Shown here: positions 47,871-54,275 of the stretch, piece after piece
Position numbering within the stretch: position 1 is the stretch's first letter
Layout of the letters: the number at the start of each line of letters is the position of its first letter
The notes under the pieces: generated by a model
The model's database searches: none
The model's input: only the letters and a program-made list of their open reading frames with translations
Told to the model about the DNA's origin: nothing
Translations under genes and position numbers: made by a program
Source of the DNA: Paludibacteraceae bacterium
GTDB lineage: Bacteria > Bacteroidota > Bacteroidia > Bacteroidales > Paludibacteraceae
Reading direction: 5' to 3'
Assembly (NCBI GenBank): GCA_017479885.1
Contig: JAFVBR010000025.1
Location: 119,279-183,278, forward strand
DNA length: 64,000 bases

Positions 47871-48809
47871 TCACACTATCTGCAGTTCCACCTCCTCGTT
47901 TTTGATATTATATACTTTAAGCGGAACTTCCTCATTTTTCGATATTGTATATTGAGACATATTGTAGCCGTCCGGAGCCTTAAGTCTTACAGTATTCCTA
48001 TTGCGTGGGGTCACCAGTATATCCCCGTCTTCAAAAAAATCATTTACATAAAACAATCGTTTGCCGACAAATATTCTTTCCCATACACTCTGTTTCTGTC
48101 TATTCGCCGTCAAGCACAACGACAATGCACCGCGTATTTCAACACGATGCTCAGAATCCTTATCCTCTATTATCAGTCTTTTTGTTTTGAAACGGTCAAA
48201 AAACAAGTAACGCAATAGCAATATCCAAAGCAAAAAACCGACTACGACCAAAGTCAGGACTACATCCGTTACCGTGCGCGGGGTATTCAGGTGTTTGTCC
48301 AACTGAGCTTTGAATGTAAGCACCGCAGGATTAGGGTCATCAGACGTGGATACGTTACCTTCAGGAAACACCATACGCTCTATATCACCCTTCTCCTTCA
48401 CACGCAAAGTCCAGCCATAGTTATCACTTCGTTCTTCATCTTTGAACCTGAGTCCTATTACCACACTCTCTTGAGGCGGAACTATGGTAAAACAATTGTC
48501 TTTACACCACACTGTATCAATTCCTGTTTCACTTTCTGAAAGTACACACAGGTCAGCATTGTTCATCAAAGTTCCGTCCTGAGACACTATCTCAAACACG
48601 ACAGGGCTACCTGCATCAAGATTCTCATAATCAAAATATATTGTATCTGTTAACAATGGATTCTGCGGTTTCAGTCCCAACCACCAGCCTCTGATATATT
48701 CCGCCTTGCCGAAGTTCAGTTCTCCTGCATGTTCAATGGCATCGTCAACTCTCTCACAACTACACAATATAGTTATGACACAAAAACAATAAAAAATACG
48801 GTTTTTCAT
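47871..48809 (-). CDS. hypothetical lipoprotein with internal membrane helix
   Basis: A 312-residue protein, not recognised. A signal with a possible lipobox (LCSC, Cys18) starts it, a periplasmic region of about 160 residues follows, then a membrane helix at 182-204, then a soluble C-terminal domain that would lie in the cytoplasm. It could therefore transmit a signal from the periplasmic VWA partner to the cytoplasmic tubulin-like proteins. It starts 10 nt after the VWA gene. Confidence 0.65.
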   Translation of the reverse strand: MKNRIFYCFCVITILCSCERVDDAIEHAGELNFGKAEYIRGWWLGLKPQNPLLTDTIYFDYENLDAGSPVVFEIVSQDGTLMNNADLCVLSESETGIDTVWCKDNCFTIVPPQESVVIGLRFKDEERSDNYGWTLRVKEKGDIERMVFPEGNVSTSDDPNPAVLTFKAQLDKHLNTPRTVTDVVLTLVVVGFLLWILLLRYLFFDRFKTKRLIIEDKDSEHRVEIRGALSLCLTANRQKQSVWERIFVGKRLFYVNDFFEDGDILVTPRNRNTVRLKAPDGYNMSQYTISKNEEVPLKVYNIKNEEVELQIV

Positions 48810-48819
48810 CTCATTGAAA

Positions 48820-49944
48820 TTACTTTTGGTTTATACGTATAGTCATTTTCCTTTCTGGCGTGTTAACAACTTCGAGTTTGCAGTCTTCATTCATCAATAC
48901 CACATACGGGTCATCCTCCACCGGTTCTATATGTATATTCAGTTTCTTACTGCCGGTACGAGGGAACGCTTGCTCCACATCGCGCAAAGTAACACCTTCT
49001 TTCAGACCTACCGCAACTCTCAATTTTCCGTCAATTGGTTTTTGTGCAGTTGTATCCACCATCAAATAAGCATTATCTTCACAAGTTGTCCTTAAACTAT
49101 AATTTTCAGGCAACTTTCCGCCCACCTCAACTGTCAAATCAAATTCGGCATTTTCCCCATCATCCTGCAGATTGTACAGCATTGAACCGTTGAACCGAAC
49201 ATTCACAGGAAGACGCAAATCTTCATCAGGCGGAATAACCTTAATACGGTTGCAAGCCTTCAAATAAGGCAGCATACCCGGATCTCTTTCCAAAGCAAAA
49301 TCTGTAAGCATGACATAAAAAAGATAGGCGTCATTCGGTTCCGAAAAACTGCAGAAGTTGTCCAAAGTATTATAGAAATCCTGCTTTGAAGGTTGCTTCA
49401 TATTATGATCTCCATCGGTAAGAAGCATGATAATTGTTCTGCACTCCCGTGATTTTTCCGCCAATTTCATTGCTGACGCAAGAGGTGTTTCGATGTTCGT
49501 TCGGGTAAGTTGCAGATTCTTATATCTGTTTATATAAGAACAAATGTCACTTTTACCTTTGTCTGTCGCTTTAACAGTATATATGTCAAGCACTTTATTA
49601 TTAAACGGAATCAGACTTATCTTCCCAAGTTCATCATCTTCTATCTTCATTATCCGCTCCGTCAATACCTTTGTCACCTTATCATATATATCATATTTAT
49701 CTATATATATGCCACCCTGCATATCTTTCAGATTCTTTTTATCCACAAAATCCTTACGATAAGAATCCAAATAATCAGATGCATCAGGGAATAGAGGTTT
49801 TGTTTCCTTCTCATTGTTATATCCGTACATTGACAATGTAACATCCCACACAAATATCCAATGCTCCGACTTACGCACCTGCTGTGCATAACCGGAGGAC
49901 ACAAAGGCAAAAATAAATAATACTGATAAAATAGGTTTTCTCAT
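48820..49944 (-). CDS. exported VWA-domain protein
   Basis: A 374-residue protein with a signal peptide (MRKPILSVLFIFAFVSSG) and a von Willebrand A domain. The MIDAS is visible as DVTLS (Asp34, Thr36, Ser38), Thr153 in NIETPLASA and LLTDGDHN with Asp177. The C-terminal 130 residues are beta-rich. The start at 49944 gives the signal; a frame open from 49995 adds 17 residues without one. It is the first gene of the tubulin-type unit and about 480 nt from its likely promoter. Confidence 0.87.
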   Translation of the reverse strand: MRKPILSVLFIFAFVSSGYAQQVRKSEHWIFVWDVTLSMYGYNNEKETKPLFPDASDYLDSYRKDFVDKKNLKDMQGGIYIDKYDIYDKVTKVLTERIMKIEDDELGKISLIPFNNKVLDIYTVKATDKGKSDICSYINRYKNLQLTRTNIETPLASAMKLAEKSRECRTIIMLLTDGDHNMKQPSKQDFYNTLDNFCSFSEPNDAYLFYVMLTDFALERDPGMLPYLKACNRIKVIPPDEDLRLPVNVRFNGSMLYNLQDDGENAEFDLTVEVGGKLPENYSLRTTCEDNAYLMVDTTAQKPIDGKLRVAVGLKEGVTLRDVEQAFPRTGSKKLNIHIEPVEDDPYVVLMNEDCKLEVVNTPERKMTIRINQK

Positions 49945-50045
49945 ATTTCGTTTGTTTTTATGTGACTTCTTTCCGTGATTGTCATCTATTGACATGTTCT
50001 ACATAAGTACATAAAAACAAACGTAGACCCCGCTGTTGTTTACCA

Positions 50046-50228
50046 GACTGAGGCCTTAGCATACCGTTAGATTAATAAACAACAATGAAACCTACGCCGA
50101 TATGATAATTCCATTATACAACAAGATGTTGTATAAACATCGCAGAACGCGATGATAATAATCATACCCGTAAGCATCTATTGTTACTTTGCATTAATCT
50201 AACATCAAAAGTTGCTAAGCTTTCAGTC
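50046..50228. ncRNA. long imperfect inverted repeat, possible structured leader RNA
   Basis: Nested pairs build one rod: GACTGA 50046-50051 with TCAGTC 50223-50228; CTTAGC 50055-50060 with GCTAAG 50214-50219; an 11-bp pair 50066-50076 with 50193-50203; AACAAT 50081-50086 with ATTGTT 50180-50185; TATGAT 50101-50106 with ATCATA 50161-50166. At its tip are two perfect hairpins: 10 bp with a 3-nt loop (50114-50136) and 6 bp with a 5-nt loop (50138-50154). It lies in the gap before the VWA gene. The symmetry leaves the strand open; the minus-strand promoter upstream favours minus. Alternatives are a MITE remnant or an independent small RNA. Confidence 0.6.
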
Positions 50229-50429
50229 AAATACAAAGCGTCAATAAACGCCATTACAATATTTTTCTGCTTCAGCCTTATGCGACACTTCGCTGCCTCT
50301 ACAGATTCCGATTGATTGTATTAAAAAATATATCAATCGGTCACACCCACCGCCCAAAATACCATTATCTTTCAGGCAGAAATAACATTCTTATCCTGAC
50401 ATCATATGGTACGGCGTTAGATTCATTTG

Positions 50430-50461
50430 CAAAATTAGAATATATTTTTCACATGAGCAAA
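50430..50461 (-). promoter_or_regulatory. promoter of the tubulin-type operon
   Basis: On the minus strand TAATTTTG (50437 to 50430) and TTTG (50461 to 50458) are spaced 20 nt apart, a near-consensus Bacteroidota promoter. The expected start near 50424 leaves about 480 nt of untranslated leader before the VWA ATG at 49944. Another paired element, CCGATTGAT with ATCAATCGG (50308-50316 and 50332-50340), lies in that leader. Between the promoter and the VWA gene no reading frame was found. Confidence 0.7.
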
Positions 50462-50617
50462 TAAAAAAAATCAGCAATGATGATTTTATAATATTGATAC
50501 GTAACTAATATATTTATTAACAATCAGATACACTATTAACAAAATTCTTTCTGCAAAAGATTTTTGTTTTTTTTCTGCAAAGTTGATGGGATAAGGGAAG
50601 CAATAAGGGGTTACCTT

Positions 50618-50690
50618 ATCAGCCAAAATGGCTGATGCACCCTGACAGGGAGATCAACACAGAAAACAAACAGAGGCGAATGACATTCGC
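50618..50690. repeat. three short hairpins in the divergent gap
   Basis: Three near-adjacent perfect inverted repeats: ATCAGCC with GGCTGAT (50618-50636), CCCTG with CAGGG (50640-50650) and GCGAATG with CATTCGC (50676-50690). They sit between the tubulin-operon promoter and the LruC promoter and belong to no recognised RNA. Confidence 0.6.
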
Positions 50691-50755
50691 TGAAACAGAC
50701 ATAGAGACAAGAGGGAGACGGAGACGGAAACAGATACAACAAAATAACATTAAGA

Positions 50756-50787
50756 TTTGCAGGTATTATGATTTTGCAGTAATTTTG
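50756..50787 (+). promoter_or_regulatory. promoter of the LruC lipoprotein gene
   Basis: TTTG at 50756-50759 and TAATTTTG at 50780-50787 are spaced 20 nt apart, a consensus arrangement, about 55 nt from the ATG at 50844. Confidence 0.75.
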
Positions 50788-50843
50788 CAGGCAAAATGTT
50801 AATGCAAGACAAAAATGTTAAATTACCATAAAAGGATAAGACA

Positions 50844-52733
50844 ATGAAAAAGAGCAATTATTGGTTACAGATGACAGGTTACGGGTTACTTGTGATGGTT
50901 CTGCTGGCAGCATGCAATCCGAGTGAGCCGGAAGCCAAACCTTCTCAGGCGGTGGAAGCCTTTGATTCCTCGAAGGCTGACTATTACTACGGTTATGCTT
51001 CGATGAGTGTGCCCGTGGGTGTCAAAAAACTATATGTGGAGACCTACGGCAAAATAGACGAGCAGGGGCACAAGGTGGGCGTAAAGACGAGCGAGGTGGC
51101 TGTGCACCCGACCCCGACCATTCCGACAGACGGCAAGGACGTGGAGCCTTTCGGGACAATAAAGATGCTGTTAACTTCTCAGGTGAAGACAATAGCCGCA
51201 GTGTATTACATGCCTGCGACAGAACTGGTAAATGTCAATGCGCCTGTAACAAAGATATATCTTCTGAATGATTTTCCGGTTACGAAAGTGGCTTACGGCA
51301 CTTTCGGAGAAACGAAGTACGTGCAGACTCCGTTTGACTACAGTTGGGAGGGTATTCCCGAGGACGTGGTTGTATATAACGAAGAGCACAACCATACATT
51401 ACGTTACACCTACGCCTATGCCAAGACAGGCAACGGTGACGGCTACGTGCTGACGGACATGTATGAAGTGAAGGACCACATGGTTACAGGCATCAAGAAC
51501 AGCAACATTGATATGCCGTGGGATGACGCAGCTTTCGAGCCCAACGGCAACCTGACACAGAAAGCCCCGAGACGGGCACCTGAGGACACTCCGTCGGACG
51601 TCATGACGGTGCAACTGCAAGAGCCTGCCCAATACGTTACGGCAGACGGCTGTCAAACGTTCTACCATTCGAGCGGTGTGGTTATGTTTGAAGACAGCTG
51701 GCCAGCCGCTACCGTAGGCAACAGCGCTTACGACTTCGACTTTGACGATGTGATAGTAGATTATGACATTGAAGCCAAGACCGTTGCCGACGACCAACTT
51801 GAAGCCGAGGGTTGGAGAGAGCAGCTGAAAGTGGTCCTTCATCTGCGGGCCGTAGGAAGCAACGTGCCTATCAGAATGGGTGTCAGCTTGGAAGGCTTTG
51901 ACCAGACGAATGTGTTGAGCATAGAGCAGCACTTCAGCCTCGACAGCTATCAGAATCCTCACGGCGAACTGCCCGCCTTCACCACGACAACCATTCAGCG
52001 CATGTCCAATCACTATGAGACTGATCCCCTCAATCCGGTGGTCGAGATGGCGCACATACACACACTGAACCAAGAGCGTGCCGGCATAGGGGCTGATGCC
52101 GAATATGACTATGTGAACGGCAGTTTCACAAACCATACAGTCTTCAACCTCACCTACGGATTCAAGGATTTGGACGAGACGCAATACGATGCCGCACTCG
52201 CTACCGCCACCCTGCCCGTAGCTTTGGCGCAGATTCAGAAGCAGAAGTACTACAACGTCATACCGGGCTACGTGAACGTGTCGGGGGGACTGGTTACATA
52301 CACAGTTGTATATAACATGAAGTCAAGATATGAGATGGAGCCAGAACGAAGAGAGGCCGCCAAGCAGAACATGATAGAGACGGTTACGAACACGCTGAAA
52401 CAGAACTTCTATATCATCACCCAGGACTACACGCCGGTTGGTCTGAAGGGCTACAACCCCGTGTTTGTGCACAACGAGTCGGTAAGCAAGTACAACACCA
52501 AGTATGAAAACGGAGTGCAAGGCGGCACTATCGACCCCTCTGTTACTTATTACGGAGCCAACGGCAACGTGTGGGGTTTCAAGTGTCCGACTCTGACAAG
52601 GCATATCTGGAACAAACTCTATTTCTCTTACGCCTATCCTCACTATACCGAGTGGCTGCAGTCGGACGGCACGACACACGAGAACTGGTATAGCGAAGAT
52701 GTGAAAGACATGTATCTCTCCTGCTGGTGGTAA
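50844..52733 (+). CDS. LruC-domain surface lipoprotein
   Basis: A 629-residue predicted lipoprotein (lipobox LLAAC, Cys24). Near residue 298 is YDFDFDDVIVDYDI, the core of the LruC domain, a Bacteroidota and Leptospira surface family (DUF4842 type). The N-terminal part is a beta-rich domain of unknown type. Its own promoter lies just upstream, and a 23-nt palindrome separates it from the first cobalamin riboswitch. A role in surface adhesion or nutrient capture is inferred only. Confidence 0.8.
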   Translation: MKKSNYWLQMTGYGLLVMVLLAACNPSEPEAKPSQAVEAFDSSKADYYYGYASMSVPVGVKKLYVETYGKIDEQGHKVGVKTSEVAVHPTPTIPTDGKDVEPFGTIKMLLTSQVKTIAAVYYMPATELVNVNAPVTKIYLLNDFPVTKVAYGTFGETKYVQTPFDYSWEGIPEDVVVYNEEHNHTLRYTYAYAKTGNGDGYVLTDMYEVKDHMVTGIKNSNIDMPWDDAAFEPNGNLTQKAPRRAPEDTPSDVMTVQLQEPAQYVTADGCQTFYHSSGVVMFEDSWPAATVGNSAYDFDFDDVIVDYDIEAKTVADDQLEAEGWREQLKVVLHLRAVGSNVPIRMGVSLEGFDQTNVLSIEQHFSLDSYQNPHGELPAFTTTTIQRMSNHYETDPLNPVVEMAHIHTLNQERAGIGADAEYDYVNGSFTNHTVFNLTYGFKDLDETQYDAALATATLPVALAQIQKQKYYNVIPGYVNVSGGLVTYTVVYNMKSRYEMEPERREAAKQNMIETVTNTLKQNFYIITQDYTPVGLKGYNPVFVHNESVSKYNTKYENGVQGGTIDPSVTYYGANGNVWGFKCPTLTRHIWNKLYFSYAYPHYTEWLQSDGTTHENWYSEDVKDMYLSCWW

Positions 52734-52771
52734 GTAGCAACAAGCGGTCGGCAACAGCAGTTTGTACAAAA

Positions 52772-52794
52772 AATACGCAAATGATTTGCGTATT
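52772..52794. repeat. 23-nt perfect palindrome over the riboswitch promoter
   Basis: AATACGCAAAT and its exact complement flank one central G. The right arm contains the TTTG that would be the -33 box of the next promoter, so it is either an operator or a terminator for the LruC gene. Confidence 0.7.
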
Positions 52795-52816
52795 CTGAAA
52801 ACTTGCACTAACTTTG
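52785..52816 (+). promoter_or_regulatory. promoter of the first cobalamin riboswitch transcript
   Basis: TTTG at 52785-52788 and TAACTTTG at 52809-52816 are spaced 20 nt apart. The transcript should begin near 52822, just before the riboswitch. Confidence 0.75.
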
Positions 52817-52849
52817 CAGCGCAATTCGGAAACGGATTGCGCTGCTGTG

Positions 52850-53120
52850 GTTTCAAGGGTGTCGCTGATGCCTTAGAATCAAAAGGGAAGAATGTGCGAA
52901 TCATTCGCTGTCCCGCAGCCGTAAGTCTTATGTAATGCATAATGCATAATGCATAATTCATAATGCATAATGAATGCTTTACAAACCTTGTTTTGAAAAT
53001 CAAGTCATTGTCACTGTTCGTCAGCCGACGGACGGGAAGGCACAAGACAAGGGAGACGAGCCGGAAGACCTGCCACAGGAGCAAATGCTTATGTAAGCTC
53101 TGACGAGGATCGGAGCAGGC
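52850..53120 (+). promoter_or_regulatory. cobalamin riboswitch 1
   Basis: The core AAAAGGGAAGAATGTGCGAA and TCCCGCAGCCGTAAG lie at 52881-52925, and the B12 box GCCGGAAGACCTGCC at 53060-53074. Between them a peripheral arm is expanded by direct ATAATGCATA repeats (about 52931-52979). A small hairpin GCTC...GAGC (53097-53116) ends 7 nt before the ATG at 53124, so translation could be gated by B12. It is predicted to turn down the downstream genes when cobalamin is plentiful. Confidence 0.9.
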
Positions 53121-53123
53121 AGG

Positions 53124-54257
53124 ATGAGACTTAACATATTCAGAAACATGGCATTATTATTGTGTCGGTGCTCTCTCGGGAGAGTGTCGGCTGTGTGCGC
53201 ATATATGCTAATGTGCGCGGCAGTTGCTGCCCAATCACCCTATATAAGCAAGGTATATGAGTACCGCCCCGCTCCGGGTCAGTTTGTCAACCTGATGCCC
53301 GAATACACCGAGGGCGACACAGAAGAGACTATGCGTGCGAAGGCGGAAGGGCTGCTGTGCAACCCTGACAGCGGCAGTATCTGCCTCGGCGGCTGGGGAG
53401 GCTACGTAGTGTTCGGGTTTGACCATACTGTTGTCAACAGAAGCGGGGAATATGATTTCCGCATATTGGGCAACGCCTTCTATGCAGACAAGAACGACCC
53501 GACAAAAGGCGGCAGCAGCGAACCGGGGGTGGTGTATGTGAGTCGTGACGACAACGGGAACGGTCTGCCGGATGACACATGGTACGAACTGGCAGGGTCG
53601 GAATATCAGCGTTCAACCCGGAACTATCAGCTGACCTATTTCCGCACTCCGGATGACCATAAGCGCACTCCCAAGCCCACAGAAGACCTTGTGGATACCA
53701 CATATATCCTTTGGCGCGACCTGAACGGCGTGCGCGGTTACATAACCCAGAACCGCTATCATCTGCAGAACTACTGGCCTCAGTGGATTGATGCAGAGCG
53801 AATGGTATTCACGGGTACACTGCTGCCACAGAATGCGGTTTCATACAAAGAAGAGGGCAAGACGAAGTACATTCTTCACAACTATCAGTACGGCTATGCC
53901 GACAACCACCCCAACGACCAGGACGGCAGCAAGATGAATATCGACTGGGCTGTGAACTCAAAAGGCGAGCAGGTGGCGCTCAGCGGCATAGACTTCGTGA
54001 AGGTTCAGACAGGTGTCAACCAGCAATGCGGCTGGATAGGCGAGACAAGCACGGAGGTGGCAGGTGCCGTTGACCTTCACCCGAAAGCGACACCGACATC
54101 GCTGGCAGAGACTCAACATGTTGTAGATAATGAATATATTGTAGAGACTGAATATATTCAGTCTCTACAGAGGAGTGCAAAAAAAGTCATTATTGATGGC
54201 AGAATACTGATAGTACACGACGGCAGGACCTACGACTTGTCAGGACAGGAACAATAA
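53124..54257 (+). CDS. cobalamin-regulated surface protein, non-lipoprotein paralogue
   Basis: A 377-residue exported protein with a long hydrophobic signal, then motifs shared with the lipoprotein at 61309-62160: GQFVNLMPEYTEGD, GGWGGYVVFGF, SEPGVVYVSRDDNGNG, PDDTWYELAGSEY and GYADNHPNDQDGS. The last 24 residues (KVIIDGRILIVHDGRTYDLS) match a common Bacteroidales C-terminal tail, so this copy is not a lipoprotein. It follows riboswitch 1 and precedes the giant T9SS protein by 18 nt. It is predicted to act at the cell surface in cobalamin acquisition, by context only. A start at 53148 is also possible. Confidence 0.78.
   Translation: MRLNIFRNMALLLCRCSLGRVSAVCAYMLMCAAVAAQSPYISKVYEYRPAPGQFVNLMPEYTEGDTEETMRAKAEGLLCNPDSGSICLGGWGGYVVFGFDHTVVNRSGEYDFRILGNAFYADKNDPTKGGSSEPGVVYVSRDDNGNGLPDDTWYELAGSEYQRSTRNYQLTYFRTPDDHKRTPKPTEDLVDTTYILWRDLNGVRGYITQNRYHLQNYWPQWIDAERMVFTGTLLPQNAVSYKEEGKTKYILHNYQYGYADNHPNDQDGSKMNIDWAVNSKGEQVALSGIDFVKVQTGVNQQCGWIGETSTEVAGAVDLHPKATPTSLAETQHVVDNEYIVETEYIQSLQRSAKKVIIDGRILIVHDGRTYDLSGQEQ
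54140..54169. repeat. 30-nt perfect palindrome inside the surface-protein gene
   Basis: TGTAGAGACTGAATA is followed by its exact reverse complement. It encodes part of the linker before the C-terminal tail in frame. Its GTAGAGAC...GTCTCTAC ends resemble a dispersed palindrome type I recall from Bacteroidota and cyanobacteria. Confidence 0.8.
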
Positions 54258-54275
54258 ACAAAAACATAATACGCA

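Noticed and set aside
50022-50154. SRP RNA, RNase P RNA or tmRNA in the VWA upstream region
   Set aside because: A GTTGTTTACCAG stretch recalls the 4.5S RNA core, but the GGAAGGAAGCAGC loop, the RNase P GAGGAAAGTCC and tmRNA ends are absent.
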